A program made the translations under genes and the position numbers. A stretch of DNA of 64,000 bases from Pantoea sp. IMH (GTDB taxonomy: Bacteria; Pseudomonadota; Gammaproteobacteria; Enterobacterales; Enterobacteriaceae): assembly GCF_000599885.1 (NCBI RefSeq), contig NZ_JFGT01000006.1:124001-188000 (forward strand), given 5' to 3'. Positions 34,887-46,703 of the stretch are shown piece by piece; position 1 is the first letter of the stretch; every line of letters starts with the position of its first letter. The notes below the pieces were generated by a model. The model was given only the letters and a program-made list of their open reading frames with translations. It was not told the DNA's origin and ran no database searches.

Positions 34887-35657
34887 CGGGAGCGGCTTCG
34901 CGTCGGGTTTAATCTGCTGCCAGAGCCGTCCCAGCGACTCATAAATGGCTCGCTCGCTGTGACCCAGCCAGAACGCCGCAGGGATCGCCTTCTCCAGAAA
35001 GCCTAGCGGAGAGGTAATCGCCAGTTGATTAGCAGGCGCAGGCAGAGGATGAAGCCCCTGGCGCTGGAAGAAGATCATGGCCCTGGGAAGGTGGGAAGCA
35101 GAGGTGACCAGCAGAAAAGGCTGGTCGCCCACCACTTTTGCCACTTCGCGAGCCTCCTGTTCCGTATCTCTCGGCCTGGTAAGCGTAATGATTGCCGCCG
35201 CTGGTACGCCAAGCGACCCGGCAACACGTGCGGTGACTTCGGCTGAGCTGAGCGGATTATCAGCCACCGCCCGCCCGGTAAAAATCATTTTTGCACCCGG
35301 ATTCTCCCGCCACAGACGAATGCCTTCAATCAGCCGTGGCAGGCTGTTATTGATCATATTTGAGCTGGGTGCCCACTCTTCGTTCCAGGTATAGCCGCCG
35401 CCAAGCACCACGATATAGGGGACTTTCTGCTGATTTTGCCAGGTTGGATAGCGGTTTTCCACAGGAGCCAGAAGGCGATCGGCCACGGGTTGCAGGCTCA
35501 GCAGCAGCAGGAAGAGCCAGGCGCCAGAAATAACGATTTTACCCGTTTTCTGCCAGCGGCTGAACCAGAGCAGTAAAAGCCCCGCCGCCATCACGATTAG
35601 CAGCAGCGGCAAAGGCATCAGCAGCCCGCCAAGCGTTTTTTTTAGGGTGAAAAGCAT
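34866..35657 (-). CDS. elyC: ElyC, envelope biogenesis factor (DUF218)
   Basis: An inner-membrane protein needed for peptidoglycan synthesis at low temperature and for lipid carrier metabolism in E. coli. It has 263 residues (259 in E. coli). Two N-terminal hydrophobic segments (about 10-60) are followed by the DUF218 domain with IVVLGGGYTWN and LLVTSASHLPRAMIFF. It converges with ycbJ and diverges from cmoM. Confidence 0.93.
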   Translation of the reverse strand: MLFTLKKTLGGLLMPLPLLLIVMAAGLLLLWFSRWQKTGKIVISGAWLFLLLLSLQPVADRLLAPVENRYPTWQNQQKVPYIVVLGGGYTWNEEWAPSSNMINNSLPRLIEGIRLWRENPGAKMIFTGRAVADNPLSSAEVTARVAGSLGVPAAAIITLTRPRDTEQEAREVAKVVGDQPFLLVTSASHLPRAMIFFQRQGLHPLPAPANQLAITSPLGFLEKAIPAAFWLGHSERAIYESLGRLWQQIKPDAKPLPSTEPGK

Positions 35658-35784
35658 GAAAATGGCTTCCTTTTGTCTGAAAAAACGCCACCCAAAAGCG
35701 AGGCGGTGACGGAAAGGTTCATTCTCCCTCAGTGTATGTCAAAATAGCGCCCCGAAGCACCCACCGACCAGCCGGAGCCGCATC

Positions 35785-36573
35785 ATGCAGGATCGCAACT
35801 TTGATGATATTGCAGAGAAGTTTGCAAAAAATATCTACGGTACAACCAAAGGCCGTATCCGGCAGGCTATCGTCTGGCAGGAGCTGGATGACATTCTGGC
35901 GACTTTGCCAGACCGTCCGTTACAGGTGCTGGATGCAGGCGGTGGCGAAGGCCAGACCAGCTGTGGCCTTGCGGCAAAAGGGCATCAGGTTTTGCTGTGC
36001 GATCTCTCAGAAGCGATGCTCCAGCGTGCCCGGCTGCACGCCGCCGAAAAAGGGGTGAGCGAAAACATGCAATTCAAACAAATTAGCGCGCAATCGGCCG
36101 CTCAACATTTGGATAAGCCTGCCGATCTGGTATTGTTTCACGCGGTGCTTGAATGGGTGGCCGAACCCGAAGCCGCGCTGGCGGCCTTGTATGATGCAGT
36201 AGCGCCCGGTGGCGTACTCTCCCTGATGTTTTATAACGTCAATGGTCTGATGATGCAGACGCTGGTGCTGGGGAATTTTGGCTATATGCAGGCAGACCTG
36301 CGCAAGCGGAAAAGAAAAACGCTTTCGCCAGATTTTCCCCGCGAACCCGATCAGGTTTACCGCTGGCTTGAAGAGGCGGGTTTCACGATTGAGCGCAAAG
36401 CAGGCATCCGCGTATTCCACGATTATATGCGTGACAAGCACAAGCAGACTGAACGATTTGAGGAAGTTCTGGCGCTGGAAAAGCGTTTCTGTCGCCAGGA
36501 GCCATTTTTAAGTTTGGGCCGATATATCCACGTAACCGCGCGGAAGCCCATAACCAGGACGAACCATGAGTGA
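35785..36573 (+). CDS. cmoM: tRNA 5-carboxymethoxyuridine methyltransferase CmoM
   Basis: A SAM-dependent methyltransferase (formerly SmtA) that methylates cmo5U34 in some tRNAs. It has 262 residues. The SAM-binding motif I is [16 protein letters not shown]; motif post-[11 protein letters not shown] and [10 protein letters not shown] follow. It overlaps mukF by 8 bases, as in E. coli, where it heads the smtA-mukFEB operon. Confidence 0.96.
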   Translation: MQDRNFDDIAEKFAKNIYGTTKGRIRQAIVWQELDDILATLPDRPLQVLDAGGGEGQTSCGLAAKGHQVLLCDLSEAMLQRARLHAAEKGVSENMQFKQISAQSAAQHLDKPADLVLFHAVLEWVAEPEAALAALYDAVAPGGVLSLMFYNVNGLMMQTLVLGNFGYMQADLRKRKRKTLSPDFPREPDQVYRWLEEAGFTIERKAGIRVFHDYMRDKHKQTERFEEVLALEKRFCRQEPFLSLGRYIHVTARKPITRTNHE

Positions 36574-37888
36574 ATTTTCCCAGACCGTACCGGAACTGGT
36601 AGCCTGGGCACGGAAAAATGACTTTTCCATCTCGCTGCCCACCGAACGTCTGGCGTTCTTGCTGGCAATAGCCACCCTAAACGGGGAGCGCATGGATGGC
36701 GAAATGAGCGAAGGCGAACTGATCGACGCCTTCCGTCACGTCAGTGAAGGGTTTGAGCAAACCAGCGAAACCGTTCTGATCCGGGCCAATAACGCCATCA
36801 ATGACATGGTGCGCCAGCGCCTGATCAACCGCTTTACCAGTGAGTTTTCTGAAGGCAACGCCATTTATCGTCTGACGCCGCTGGCGATCGGTATCACCGA
36901 TTACTATATCCGCCAGCGCGAATTCTCCACGCTGCGGCTCTCCATGCAGCTTTCCATTGTCGCTGGCGAGCTGAAACGTGCCGCCGACGCTGCCGTGGAA
37001 AACGGCGACGAGTTTCACTGGCACCGCAACGTGTTTGCACCGCTTAAATATTCCGTCGCGGAAATTTTTGACAGCATCGACATTACCCAGCGCACCATGG
37101 ACGAGCAGCAGCAGGCGGTAAAAGACGATATCGCTCAGCTGCTGAATAAAGACTGGCGCGCCGCGATCTCAAGCTGTGAACTGTTGCTCAGTGAAACCTC
37201 CGGTACGCTGCGTGAACTTCAGGATACGCTGGAAGCGGCTGGCGATAAGCTTCAGGCTAACCTGCTGCGTATTCAGGACGCCACCATGAGCAGCCCCGAT
37301 TTAGGTTTTATCGATAAGCTGGTTTTCGACCTGCAAAACAAGCTTGACCGCATTATCAGCTGGGGCCAGCAGGCTATCGATCTCTGGATAGGTTACGATC
37401 GCCACGTACATAAATTCATCCGTACCGCCATTGATATGGATAAAAATCGCGTGTTTGCCCAGCGCCTCCGCCAGTCAGTACAGCGCTATTTTGATCATCC
37501 CTGGACGCTGACTCACGCCAATGCCGATCGCCTTTTTGACGTGCGCGATGAAGAACTGACATTGCGTAACGAGGAGGTCACCGGCGAACTGCCGTCTGAA
37601 CTGGAATATGAAGAATTTAACGAAATTCGCGAGCAGCTTGCCGCGATGATTGAAGAAGCGCTGGCAATCTATAAGGCGCAGCAGAAGCCGCTCAATCTTG
37701 GCGCAGTCATGCGCGACTATCTGGCGCAGTATCCGCGGGCGCGTCATTTTGACGTCGCACGCATCGTTGTCGATCAGGCCGTGCGGTTAGGCGTGGCTGA
37801 AGCAGATTTCTCCGGCCTGCCCGCAGAGTGGCAGACCATTAATGATTACGGAGCCAAGGTACAGGCGCATGTCATCGATAAATATTGA
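36566..37888 (+). CDS. mukF: Chromosome partition protein MukF (kleisin)
   Basis: The kleisin subunit of the MukBEF condensin that folds and helps segregate the chromosome. It has 440 residues, as in E. coli. An N-terminal winged-helix dimerisation domain is followed by a middle helical region and a C-terminal winged helix that binds the MukB head ([10 protein letters not shown] at the end). It overlaps both cmoM (8 bases) and mukE (20 bases). Confidence 0.98.
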   Translation: MSEFSQTVPELVAWARKNDFSISLPTERLAFLLAIATLNGERMDGEMSEGELIDAFRHVSEGFEQTSETVLIRANNAINDMVRQRLINRFTSEFSEGNAIYRLTPLAIGITDYYIRQREFSTLRLSMQLSIVAGELKRAADAAVENGDEFHWHRNVFAPLKYSVAEIFDSIDITQRTMDEQQQAVKDDIAQLLNKDWRAAISSCELLLSETSGTLRELQDTLEAAGDKLQANLLRIQDATMSSPDLGFIDKLVFDLQNKLDRIISWGQQAIDLWIGYDRHVHKFIRTAIDMDKNRVFAQRLRQSVQRYFDHPWTLTHANADRLFDVRDEELTLRNEEVTGELPSELEYEEFNEIREQLAAMIEEALAIYKAQQKPLNLGAVMRDYLAQYPRARHFDVARIVVDQAVRLGVAEADFSGLPAEWQTINDYGAKVQAHVIDKY

Positions 37889-38597
37889 ACAAGTGATGCC
37901 GGTTAAGCTGGCACAGGCGCTGGCGAACCCGCTTTTTCCGGCGCTGGACAGCCAGCTGCGTGCCGGCCGCCACGTTGGCATTGAAGAGCTGGATAACCAC
38001 GCTTTTCTGATGGATTACCAGGAATTCCTGGAAGAATTTTACGCGCGTTATAACGTGGAGCTAATTCGTGCGCCGGAAGGGTTTTTCTATTTGCGACCGC
38101 GATCCACAACCCTGATCCCGCGTTCAGTGCTCTCCGAGCTCGATATGATGGTCGGGAAAATTCTCTGCTATCTCTATCTCAGCCCGGAAAGACTGGCGAA
38201 TGAAGGCATTTTCACCCAGCAGGAGCTCTATGATGAGCTGCTCTCACTGGCGGATGAAACCAAACTGCTGAAGCTGGTTAATCAGCGTTCAACCGGTTCC
38301 GATCTCGATCATCAGAAGCTGCAGGAAAAAATCCGCGCGTCGCTGAACCGTCTGCGCCGCCTCGGCATGGTGTGGTTTATGGGAAGTGACAACAGCAAGT
38401 TCCGCATCATCGAATCGGTATTCCGCTTCGGTGCCGACGTGCGCAGCGGCGACGATCCGCGTGAAGCACAGTTGAGAATGATCAGGGATGGCGAGGCGAT
38501 GTCGCTGGAAAATGGCCTGGCACTGAATGATGAAAGCGATGACGAGGGCGAGGCGCAGGGCGGCCCGTCCGATAACGCGGAGGATGAACAGGCATGA
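37869..38597 (+). CDS. mukE: Chromosome partition protein MukE
   Basis: The KITE subunit that binds MukF and modulates MukB ATPase. It has 242 residues against about 234 in E. coli; the extra residues are in a very acidic tail ([12 protein letters not shown]...AEDEQA). The winged-helix core matches closely ([20 protein letters not shown]). The ATG at 37869 gives [16 protein letters not shown] and lies within the mukF end. Its stop overlaps the mukB ATG. Confidence 0.97.
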   Translation: MSSINIEQVMPVKLAQALANPLFPALDSQLRAGRHVGIEELDNHAFLMDYQEFLEEFYARYNVELIRAPEGFFYLRPRSTTLIPRSVLSELDMMVGKILCYLYLSPERLANEGIFTQQELYDELLSLADETKLLKLVNQRSTGSDLDHQKLQEKIRASLNRLRRLGMVWFMGSDNSKFRIIESVFRFGADVRSGDDPREAQLRMIRDGEAMSLENGLALNDESDDEGEAQGGPSDNAEDEQA

Positions 38598-41500
38598 TTG
38601 AACGCGGAAAATTTCGCTCGCTGACGCTGATTAACTGGAACGGCTTTTTTGCCCGGACCTTCGATCTGGATGAGCTGGTGACCACGCTCTCCGGCGGAAA
38701 CGGCGCGGGCAAATCCACCACCATGGCGGCCTTTGTGACGGCGCTTATTCCCGATCTCACGCTGCTGCACTTTCGTAATACTACGGAAGCGGGAGCGACA
38801 TCGGGTTCGCGGGATAAAGGTCTGCACGGCAAACTGCGTCCCGGCGTCTGCTACGCGGCGCTGGATGTGGTTAACTCGCTGCATCAGCGCGTTATTGTCG
38901 GCGTTCGTCTCCAGCAGGTTGCCGGTCGCGATCGTAAGGTGGATATCAAACCTTTCAGCATTCACGGGCTGCCATCCAGCATCAATCCGACGGAGATCCT
39001 GACCGAAACGGTCAATGCGCGCCAGGCGCGCGTGCTGCCGCTCAGCGAACTGAAAGAGAAGTTCGAAGAGATGGAAAGCGTCCAGTTCAGGCAGTTTAAC
39101 TCCATCACCGATTACCATTCTCTGATGTTCGATCTGGGCATTGTGGCGCGCCGGTTGCGTTCAGCGGCCGATCGCAGCAAATATTATCGTCTGATCGAAG
39201 CGTCGCTTTACGGCGGGATTTCAAGCGCGATTACCCGTTCGCTGCGCGACTACCTGCTGCCGGAGAACAGCGGTGTACGTAAAGCCTTCCAGGATATGGA
39301 AGCGGCGCTACGCGAAAACCGGATGACGCTGGAAGCGATTCGCGTGACCCAGTCCGATCGCGACCTTTTCAAGCATCTGATCTCTGAGGCCACAAGCTAC
39401 GTTGCCGCGGATTATATGCGCCATGCGAATGAGCGGCGCATTCATCTTGATGGTGCCATGGCGCATCGCAGCGAGCTCTTTGAAAGCCGCAAACAGCTGG
39501 CGGTTGAACAGTACCGTCACGTTGAGATGGCGCGGGAATTAGCGGAGCACAGCGGTGCGGAAAGCGATCTTGAAACGGATTATCAGAGCGCCAGTGACCA
39601 TCTGAATCTGGTTCAGACGGCCATGCGTCAGCAGGAAAAGATCGCGCGTTATGAGGGTGATATCGAGGAGCTGACCTACCGGCTGGAAGAACAGAGTGAG
39701 GTTGTGGCGGAAGCGCGTGAGGTTCATGAAGAAAATGAAGCCCGCGCCGAGGCTGCCGAGCTGGAAGTGGACGAGCTGAAGAGCCAGCTGGCGGACTATC
39801 AGCAGGCGCTGGACGTGCAGCAGACGCGCGCTATCCAGTATCAGCAGGCCCTTCAGGCGCTGCAACGAGCCCAGGCGATCTGTCAGATCCCCGATCTGGA
39901 CACCGACAATGCTGAAGTCTGGCAGGAAACTTTCCAGGCGAAGGAGCAGGAGGCGACCGAACGCCTGCTGATGCTTGAACAGAAAATGAGCGTGGCAGAG
40001 GCAGCGCACAGCCAGTTCGAACAGGCGTTTGAGCTGGTCACCCGCATCGCCGGGCCGGTCAGCCGCAGCGAAGCTTACCAGACCGGGCGGGAACTGCTGC
40101 GCGATGCAGCTAACCAGCGCTACCACGCTGAACAGCTTCAGTCACTGCGCTCACGCCTCGCCGAAATGGAGCAGCGGCTCAGGGAGCAGCAGGATGCTGA
40201 GCGTCTGCTGAATGAGTTCTGCAAGCGTCAGGGACAGCAATACGATCCTCAGGAACTGGAAGCGCTCCAGATCGAACTGGAAGCGCGAATCGAACAGCTT
40301 TCAGAAAGCGTTGCCGACGCCGGCGAGCGTCGCATGACGCTTCGCCAGGAACTGGAACAGACACGCGAGCGCATCGCGCTCCTGACCCGTCAGGCACCGC
40401 ACTGGCTGGCGGCGCAGGAGATCCTCAGCCAGCTGAGCGAGCAGACCGGGCAGCCGCTGGAAAACAGTCAGCAGGTGACCGAGTATATGCAGCTGCTGCT
40501 GGAGCGCGAGCGTGAAACCACCGTCGAGCGTGATGAGGTCGCCTCCCGCAAGCGCAGCGTGGAGAGGCAAATTGAACGTCTCAGCCAGCCGGGTGGCGCG
40601 GGTGATGCCCGGCTGAATACGCTGGCGGAGCGTTTCGGCGGCGTCCTGCTCTCTGAAATTTATGACGACGTCAGCCTGGAAGATGCACCTTATTTCTCGG
40701 CGCTCTATGGCCCGTCGCGTCATGCTATCGTCGTACCCGATCTTTCGCTGGTACGCGAGCAGCTTGATGGACTCGAAGAGTGCCCTGAAGATCTCTACCT
40801 GATCGAAGGGGATCCGCAATCGTTCGACGACAGCGTATTTAACGTTGAAGAGCTGCAGAAAGCGGTGGTCGTCAAATCCGGCGATCGCCAGTGGCGCTAT
40901 TCCCGCTTCCCGAAAGTGCCTCTGTTTGGCCGCGCGGCGCGTGAAAGCCAGCTTGAAAAGCTACATGCCGAACGGGAAACGCTGGCCGAGCGCTATGCCA
41001 CGCTCTCCTTTGATGTACAGAAAACGCAGCGTCTGCATCAGGCTTTCAGCCGCTTTATCGGTACGCATCTGGGCGTGGCCTTTGAGTCAGATCCGGAAGC
41101 GGAGATTCGCCAGCTTAATGGCCGTCGTACAGAGCTGGAGCGGGCACTCAGCGCGCATGACAGTGAAAATCAGCAGCAGCGTCAGCAGTTCGATCAGGCG
41201 AAAGAGGGCGTATCCCACCTCAACAGGTTAATGCCCCGCGTCAGCCTGCTGCTGGATGAAACCCTGCAGGATCGTTATGACGAACTGCTCGAAAAGCTGG
41301 ACGAAGCGCAGGAGGCCGCCCGTTTCCTGCAGCAGCATGGTCAGCAGCTGGCCCGGCTGGAGCCGATCATTGCCGTTCTGCAGAGCGATCCGGAACAGCA
41401 TGAGCAGCTGAAACTCGATTATGAGCAGGCCCGTCAGGTGCAGCGCGATGCGCGCCAGCAGGCTTTTGCCATCACTGAAGTCGTCCAGCGCCGCGCCCAT

Positions 41501-43057
41501 TTCGGCTATGTGGACGCCGTGGGCATGCTGGATGGCAACAGCGATCTGAATGAAAAACTGCGCCAGCGCCTGGAGCAGGCCGGGGCTGAACGCGCCCGTG
41601 CCCGCGAGCGGCTGCGCACTCACCAGGCCCAGCTCACCCAGTATGCTCAGGTTCTCGCCTCGCTGAAAAGTTCGTGGGATGCCAAACGTGACATGCTGAA
41701 AGAGCTTCAGCAGGAGATGCAGGATATCGGCGTACAGGCCGATGCCAGCGCGGAAGAGCGCGCCCGGCTGCGTCGTGACGAACTCTATTCCGCGCTGAGC
41801 AATAATCGCGCCCGCCGCAATCAGCTGGAAAAACAGCTGACATTCTGCGAGGCCGAGATGGATGCGCTACAGAAAAAACTGAAGCGTGTTGAGCGCGATT
41901 ATCGCCAGAGCCGTGAGCAGGTTGTTTATGCCAAGGCGGGCTGGGTAACCGTGCTTCGTCTGGTGAAAGATAACGGCGTGGAGCGCAGACTGCACCGCCG
42001 GGAGCTCGCCTATCTCAGCGGCGACGAGCTGCGCTCAATGTCGGATAAGGCGCTGGGCGCGCTGCGCCTGGCTGTCGCTGATAATGAACATCTTCGCGAC
42101 GTGCTGCGATTATCCGAGGATCCGAAGCGGCCTGAACGTAAAATCCAGTTCTTTATTGCCGTCTATCAGCATCTGCGTGAACGTATCCGTCAGGATATTA
42201 TCCGTACCGACGATCCGGTAGAAGCTATCGAACAGATGGAAATTGAACTGGGTCGCCTGACCGAAGAACTTACCGCCCGCGAACAGATGCTGGCGATAAG
42301 TACCCGTAGCGTGGCGAACATCATACGTAAGACGATCCAGCGCGAGCAGAACCGTATCCGCCAGCTGAACCAGGGGTTGCAGGCGGTCAGTTTCGGCCAG
42401 GTGAAAAGCGTACGACTGAACGTAAACGTGCGCGAGTCTCATGCCACGCTGCTTGATGTGCTCTCCGAGCAGCATGAGCAGCATCAGGATCTGTTTAACA
42501 GCAACCGGCTGACCTTCTCCGAAGCGCTGGCGAAATTATATCAGCGCCTGAATCCGCAAATCGACATGGGCCAGCGTACGCCGCAAACCATCGGTGAGGA
42601 GCTGCTGGACTACCGCAACTATCTTGAGATGGAAGTGGAAGTAAACCGCGGCTCGGACGGCTGGCTGCGTGCTGAAAGCGGCGCGCTTTCTACCGGTGAG
42701 GCGATAGGAACCGGGATGTCCATCCTGGTGATGGTTGTGCAGAGCTGGGAAGAGGAATCGCGGCGGCTGCGCGGAAAGGATATCTCTCCTTGCCGCCTGC
42801 TGTTCCTCGACGAAGCGGCACGACTCGATGCCAAGTCAATCGCCACGCTGTTTGAACTCTGCGATCGTCTGGAGATGCAGTTGATTATCGCGGCACCGGA
42901 AAACATCAGCCCGGAAAAAGGGACAACCTACAAGCTGGTCCGAAAGGTCGTAAATAACGTTGAGCATGTGCACGTTGTCGGTCTGAGAGGCTTTGGTGCC
43001 GATCCGGTTGCGGCAAACGTGGTGGCAGAGGAAGATACACAGCAGGTTTCCTCCTGA
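38594..43057 (+). CDS. mukB: Chromosome partition protein MukB (SMC-like ATPase)
   Basis: The large SMC-like motor of the enterobacterial condensin, dimerised at a hinge. It has 1487 residues (1486 in E. coli). The N-terminal head has Walker [10 protein letters not shown] (Lys40). Two long coiled coils flank a hinge at about residues 650-800. The C-terminal head has signature [12 protein letters not shown] and Walker [12 protein letters not shown] (Asp1406). It is the last gene of the cmoM-mukFEB operon and ends at a strong terminator. Confidence 0.98.
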   Translation: MIERGKFRSLTLINWNGFFARTFDLDELVTTLSGGNGAGKSTTMAAFVTALIPDLTLLHFRNTTEAGATSGSRDKGLHGKLRPGVCYAALDVVNSLHQRVIVGVRLQQVAGRDRKVDIKPFSIHGLPSSINPTEILTETVNARQARVLPLSELKEKFEEMESVQFRQFNSITDYHSLMFDLGIVARRLRSAADRSKYYRLIEASLYGGISSAITRSLRDYLLPENSGVRKAFQDMEAALRENRMTLEAIRVTQSDRDLFKHLISEATSYVAADYMRHANERRIHLDGAMAHRSELFESRKQLAVEQYRHVEMARELAEHSGAESDLETDYQSASDHLNLVQTAMRQQEKIARYEGDIEELTYRLEEQSEVVAEAREVHEENEARAEAAELEVDELKSQLADYQQALDVQQTRAIQYQQALQALQRAQAICQIPDLDTDNAEVWQETFQAKEQEATERLLMLEQKMSVAEAAHSQFEQAFELVTRIAGPVSRSEAYQTGRELLRDAANQRYHAEQLQSLRSRLAEMEQRLREQQDAERLLNEFCKRQGQQYDPQELEALQIELEARIEQLSESVADAGERRMTLRQELEQTRERIALLTRQAPHWLAAQEILSQLSEQTGQPLENSQQVTEYMQLLLERERETTVERDEVASRKRSVERQIERLSQPGGAGDARLNTLAERFGGVLLSEIYDDVSLEDAPYFSALYGPSRHAIVVPDLSLVREQLDGLEECPEDLYLIEGDPQSFDDSVFNVEELQKAVVVKSGDRQWRYSRFPKVPLFGRAARESQLEKLHAERETLAERYATLSFDVQKTQRLHQAFSRFIGTHLGVAFESDPEAEIRQLNGRRTELERALSAHDSENQQQRQQFDQAKEGVSHLNRLMPRVSLLLDETLQDRYDELLEKLDEAQEAARFLQQHGQQLARLEPIIAVLQSDPEQHEQLKLDYEQARQVQRDARQQAFAITEVVQRRAHFGYVDAVGMLDGNSDLNEKLRQRLEQAGAERARARERLRTHQAQLTQYAQVLASLKSSWDAKRDMLKELQQEMQDIGVQADASAEERARLRRDELYSALSNNRARRNQLEKQLTFCEAEMDALQKKLKRVERDYRQSREQVVYAKAGWVTVLRLVKDNGVERRLHRRELAYLSGDELRSMSDKALGALRLAVADNEHLRDVLRLSEDPKRPERKIQFFIAVYQHLRERIRQDIIRTDDPVEAIEQMEIELGRLTEELTAREQMLAISTRSVANIIRKTIQREQNRIRQLNQGLQAVSFGQVKSVRLNVNVRESHATLLDVLSEQHEQHQDLFNSNRLTFSEALAKLYQRLNPQIDMGQRTPQTIGEELLDYRNYLEMEVEVNRGSDGWLRAESGALSTGEAIGTGMSILVMVVQSWEEESRRLRGKDISPCRLLFLDEAARLDAKSIATLFELCDRLEMQLIIAAPENISPEKGTTYKLVRKVVNNVEHVHVVGLRGFGADPVAANVVAEEDTQQVSS

Positions 43058-43117
43058 TCTGAAGAAATTTTCCGCAGACGGATATGGAAAAATAACCAGC
43101 CGAGGATTACTCTACGC

Positions 43118-43158
43118 AACGGCACTGGCTGCTTTACAGCTAGTGCCGTTTTCTTTTC
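43118..43158 (+). terminator. Terminator of the cmoM-mukFEB operon
   Basis: A 14-bp stem (43118-43131 with 43137-43150, one G-T pair) has a CTTTA loop and is followed by TTTTCTTTTC. It lies 60 bases past the mukB stop. Confidence 0.92.
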
Positions 43159-43164
43159 TATACT

Positions 43165-43170
43165 TATAAT
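43165..43170 (+). promoter_or_regulatory. Possible ldtD -10 box
   Basis: A perfect TATAAT lies 53 bp before the ldtD start and just past the mukB terminator. No good -35 is visible (the terminator occupies that place). In E. coli ldtD is under CpxR control; I did not find a convincing CpxR site. Confidence 0.35.
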
Positions 43171-43223
43171 AATGACCGCCAGCAGATGGCTTCGTCTGTT
43201 CAGTCAATTACAGGAGGCAAGGG

Positions 43224-45038
43224 ATGTTGCTGACAAATTCGGTATTCGCAAGATTAACTTTCCCAGGCTGCCTACTGGCCCTGGCGATCGCACAGATCAC
43301 GCCGGCTGTGGCGGGCATTCCTCCTGTTTCAGCACCGGTGACGGTGAAGGCTGATATTCGGGAGGTCAGGACACAGCTTCTTTCTGCTTTTCCAGACGGT
43401 TACCAGCCTTTTTATCTCACGTCGTTAGCGTCGCTCTACGCGGCGCGTAATATGCAGCCTATGTGGCAGGACAGGACAGCAGTCCAGCAGTTTCAGCAAC
43501 AGCTGGCGGAAGTGGCTATTTCGGGTGTGCAGCCGCAGTTTACCCAGTGGGTCAGAATGCTTACCGATCCGGCCATATCTGGCCTGGCGCGTGATGTTGT
43601 CCTGTCTGATGCCATGCTCGGCTATCTGCAGTTTGTCTCATCCGTTCCGCTAAAAGGGGAGACCTGGCTCTACAGCAACGTTCCTTATAAGCTGGAAGTG
43701 CCTGCCGTATCGGTCATCAATCAGTGGCAGACCGCGCTTCAGCAGGGAGCGGTAACAACCTTTGTTGCCTCGCTGGCGCCACGTCATCCTCAGTACAGCC
43801 TGATGCACGACGCGCTCAAGGGCTTATTATCTGACACTCAGCCCTGGCCACAGTTGACCGACAAACAGACGCTGCGTCCGGGCCAGCTGAGCGATGATGT
43901 TCCTGCCCTCAGGGAAATTCTTCAGCGAACCGGGATGCTGACCCAGGCGAGTTCATCGCCCGCAACCGATCGGGTTGTGTCAGCCGGTAACAGTGTGCCG
44001 ATCGCCAACAGCGACAATGATGCCGTCGTTATCAGCCCGTCAGCGACGTCGCTGCCTGACAACGTAGCGGCCAGTACGCCAGAAATTGCTGGCAACGTGC
44101 AGGTTACTTCTGAGCCAGCTAATCCGACCCATATCTATTCTGCCGACCTGGTTGCGGCCGTGAAGCGTTTCCAGCACTGGCAGGGGCTTGAAACAGATGG
44201 CGCGATCGGACCGCGTACCCGGGAGTGGCTGAACGTTTCGCCTCAGCTGCGTGCCGCTCTGCTGGCGTTGAACATTCAGCGGCTGCGGCTGTTACCGGAC
44301 GATATGCACAACGGTATTATGGTCAATATTCCTAACTACTCACTGGTGTATTACCTTAACGGTAATCAGATGCTCTCTTCCCGCGTCATTGTAGGACGAC
44401 CCGATCGGAAAACACCGCTGATGCGCAGCGCCCTCAGTAATGTTGTTTTGAATCCGCCATGGAATGTGCCGACTAATCTGGTGCGCAAAGACATTGTGCC
44501 TAAGGTGAAGCAGGATCCTGGCTATCTCTATAAGCATAACTACACCCTGTTATCTGGCTGGAGTAACGATGCCGAGGTAATTGACCCCAGTATGATTGAC
44601 TGGAGTATGGTTTCCGCCGCCTCTTTCCCGTATCGCGTCAGGCAGGCGCCGGGTGTGGGTAACTCGCTTGGCCGCTATAAATTTAATATGCCGAGTTCAG
44701 ATGCTATCTATCTGCACGATACGCCTAATCATAATCTGTTCCAGAAGGATATTCGTGCGCTCAGCTCGGGCTGCGTTCGCGTTAACAAAGCCTCCGATCT
44801 GGCGAATCTGTTGTTGCAGGATGCCGGCTGGAACGACACCCGGATCTCCGGCACCCTGAAGGAGGGTAATACGCGTTATGTGCCGGTCCGCCAGCGCATT
44901 CCTGTGAACCTCTACTACCTCACTGCCTGGGTAGCGGATGACGGGCAGCCACAATTTCGTACAGATATTTACAATTACGATATAACCGCCCGTTCTGGTG
45001 CACAGGTGCTGACTGACGCCGGTAAATTACTGCTCTAA
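43224..45038 (+). CDS. ldtD: L,D-transpeptidase LdtD (YcbB)
   Basis: A periplasmic enzyme that forms 3-3 crosslinks in peptidoglycan and confers beta-lactam bypass in E. coli. It has 604 residues (615 in E. coli). A signal-anchor segment at about 8-30 precedes scaffold regions; a peptidoglycan-binding domain (about 310-340, [18 protein letters not shown]) and the YkuD catalytic domain with HDTPNHNLF and SSGCVRVN follow (Cys517). It is transcribed after the mukB terminator. A cysteine/histidine arrangement typical of active LDTs is complete. Confidence 0.94.
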   Translation: MLLTNSVFARLTFPGCLLALAIAQITPAVAGIPPVSAPVTVKADIREVRTQLLSAFPDGYQPFYLTSLASLYAARNMQPMWQDRTAVQQFQQQLAEVAISGVQPQFTQWVRMLTDPAISGLARDVVLSDAMLGYLQFVSSVPLKGETWLYSNVPYKLEVPAVSVINQWQTALQQGAVTTFVASLAPRHPQYSLMHDALKGLLSDTQPWPQLTDKQTLRPGQLSDDVPALREILQRTGMLTQASSSPATDRVVSAGNSVPIANSDNDAVVISPSATSLPDNVAASTPEIAGNVQVTSEPANPTHIYSADLVAAVKRFQHWQGLETDGAIGPRTREWLNVSPQLRAALLALNIQRLRLLPDDMHNGIMVNIPNYSLVYYLNGNQMLSSRVIVGRPDRKTPLMRSALSNVVLNPPWNVPTNLVRKDIVPKVKQDPGYLYKHNYTLLSGWSNDAEVIDPSMIDWSMVSAASFPYRVRQAPGVGNSLGRYKFNMPSSDAIYLHDTPNHNLFQKDIRALSSGCVRVNKASDLANLLLQDAGWNDTRISGTLKEGNTRYVPVRQRIPVNLYYLTAWVADDGQPQFRTDIYNYDITARSGAQVLTDAGKLLL

Positions 45039-45223
45039 CGGTTGATTATTCTGCCTTTCCCCACCGCTCACGCCTGCCCGGTTAACGCTTCAAACCGGAC
45101 AGGCGACGTTTTCCACTCGCTGCCGCTTTTTGATGGGTTGACTCCGCATATTTCCCTGGTTATGGTTCGCAACAGTATTTTTTTTGTACCATTTATGCAC
45201 TTTTTGTCAGGTAACATAGATTA

Positions 45224-45775
45224 ATGGATAATTTCGACTCTCATCGCCGTAAGCTGCTTACCTTTGGCGGCGCGGCTCTCGGTCTTGCGCTCCTGCCGGG
45301 GCAGGCGTTTGCTTCACGCTCAACCTCTCAGCCCAGGATATTAACGCTTAATAACCTGCATACGGGTGAAAAACTCAAAACCGAGTTTTTCGACGGAAAG
45401 CGCTATGACAAAGCCGAACTGTCGCGACTGAATCATTTTTTCCGTGATTACCGGGCAAACAAAATTACCCAAATCGATCCTCACCTGTTCGATCAACTTT
45501 CTCTTCTTCAGGCGCTGTTAGGGACGCGTAAGCCAGTTCAGCTTATTTCGGGCTATCGCTGCCTTGCCACCAATAATGCGCTTCGTTCCCGCAGCCGTGG
45601 GGTGGCTAAACATAGCTACCACACCCTCGGGCAGGCAATGGATTTCCACATTGAAGGTATCGCTTTAAGCCATGTACGCAAGGCCGCGCTTTCATTACGG
45701 GCGGGCGGCGTGGGATACTATCCCCGCAGCAATTTTGTGCACATAGATACCGGCCCGGTACGCAGCTGGGCATAG
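45224..45775 (+). CDS. mepK: MepK, DD/LD-endopeptidase (YcbK, peptidase M15 family)
   Basis: A periplasmic murein endopeptidase that cleaves 3-3 crosslinks, functionally opposite to its neighbour LdtD. It has 183 residues (182 in E. coli). The N-terminus MDNFDSHRRKLLTFGGAAL has a twin-arginine motif (RRKLL), and cleavage is likely near AFA|S. The zinc-site segments are SRGVAKHSYHTLGQAMDFH and NFVHIDTGPVR. It lies 185 bp after ldtD. Confidence 0.95.
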   Translation: MDNFDSHRRKLLTFGGAALGLALLPGQAFASRSTSQPRILTLNNLHTGEKLKTEFFDGKRYDKAELSRLNHFFRDYRANKITQIDPHLFDQLSLLQALLGTRKPVQLISGYRCLATNNALRSRSRGVAKHSYHTLGQAMDFHIEGIALSHVRKAALSLRAGGVGYYPRSNFVHIDTGPVRSWA

Positions 45776-45817
45776 TGAAATCCCGGCGGGCGCAGGCTAA
45801 GCCGGTAACGGAGCGTT

Positions 45818-46447
45818 ATGGACTATCAAATTATACCGGTGACGGCGTTCGCCCAGAATTGTTCACTGATCTGGTGCCCGGAAACCCGCCAGGCCGCGAT
45901 TGTGGATCCCGGTGGCGATGCGGAAAAGATTAAAGCGCAGGTGGCTGAAAAAGCCGTAACGATAACGCAGATCCTGCTGACGCATGGCCACCTTGATCAC
46001 GTGGGTGCGGCGGCTGAACTGGCAGCATTCTATGCGGTACCCGTTATCGGACCGCACAAGGCTGACGCTTTCTGGCTTGATGGCTTACCCGACCAGAGCC
46101 AGATGTTTGGACTGGCTGAATGCGCCCCGCTTACGCCGGATCGCTGGCTGGAAGAGGGAGAGACCGTTCAGCTCGGCAATATCACTTTTGAGATCCTGCT
46201 CTGCCCCGGCCATACCCCTGGACATATCGTCTTCTTCAATCGCGCCGACCGGTTACTGATCTCCGGCGATGTGATTTTTAACGGCGGCGTGGGGCGTACG
46301 GACTTTCCAATGGGTAGCCACAGCGATCTGATCCACGCCATCAAGCATAAGCTGCTGCCGCTGGGCGATGATGTCACCTTCCTGCCGGGTCATGGACCAG
46401 GCTCCACGCTGGGCCGGGAACGTATCTCTAATCCTTTCCTGCAGTGA
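45818..46447 (+). CDS. ycbL: YcbL, metallo-beta-lactamase-fold hydrolase (type II glyoxalase-like)
   Basis: A cytoplasmic metallo-hydrolase of the glyoxalase II-like family. It has 209 residues (215 in E. coli). The zinc motif THGHLDH (His56, His58, Asp60, His61), [11 protein letters not shown] and the C-terminal [11 protein letters not shown] are all present. The substrate in vivo is unknown, though YcbL enzymes hydrolyse S-D-lactoylglutathione. It is 42 bp downstream of mepK and may be in the same operon. Confidence 0.94.
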   Translation: MDYQIIPVTAFAQNCSLIWCPETRQAAIVDPGGDAEKIKAQVAEKAVTITQILLTHGHLDHVGAAAELAAFYAVPVIGPHKADAFWLDGLPDQSQMFGLAECAPLTPDRWLEEGETVQLGNITFEILLCPGHTPGHIVFFNRADRLLISGDVIFNGGVGRTDFPMGSHSDLIHAIKHKLLPLGDDVTFLPGHGPGSTLGRERISNPFLQ

Positions 46448-46703
46448 TTTAAAGACGCTGGATGATCATTTCGTACGTCGCCATGCTGTTAAAAATGGAA
46501 TGGTGAAAGAAGGCCTGAGGATGCAGGCGTGGTAAACGTAACGCGATGGAAACAGGAACGGAAAACATGCCGCGCCAGAAAAGGCGCGGGCCGGGCAATC
46601 AGGACGTAACTTATAGCGTCTTTACACGCTGACCTGTTTCCTGAGTTGAAGAATGGTTGTCGAACACTTTAAAGCCTGCAACTGCAGGCTTTTTTAATGG
46701 TCG
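46448..46703. other. ycbL-aspC convergent intergenic region
   Basis: No gene is recognised in these 256 bp. They contain a hairpin CCGCGCC-AGAAAA-GGCGCGG (46570-46589), a smaller AGCGT-CTTTAC-ACGCT (46615-46630) and an intrinsic terminator (46671-46695). A plus-strand non-coding RNA ending at that terminator is possible, but I see no confident promoter. Confidence 0.4.
46671..46695 (+). terminator. Terminator between ycbL and aspC
   Basis: AAAGCCTGC and GCAGGCTTT form a perfect 9-bp stem with an AACT loop. On the plus strand Ts run to 46695. It is over 220 bases past the ycbL stop, far for that gene, and 9 bases past the aspC stop on the other strand, so it may serve both. Confidence 0.85.

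Noticed and set aside
39539-40126. Long minus-strand open frames opposite mukB and other genes
   Set aside because: They are shadows of GC-rich, codon-biased genes on the opposite strand; none shows a recognisable domain or independent start signals.
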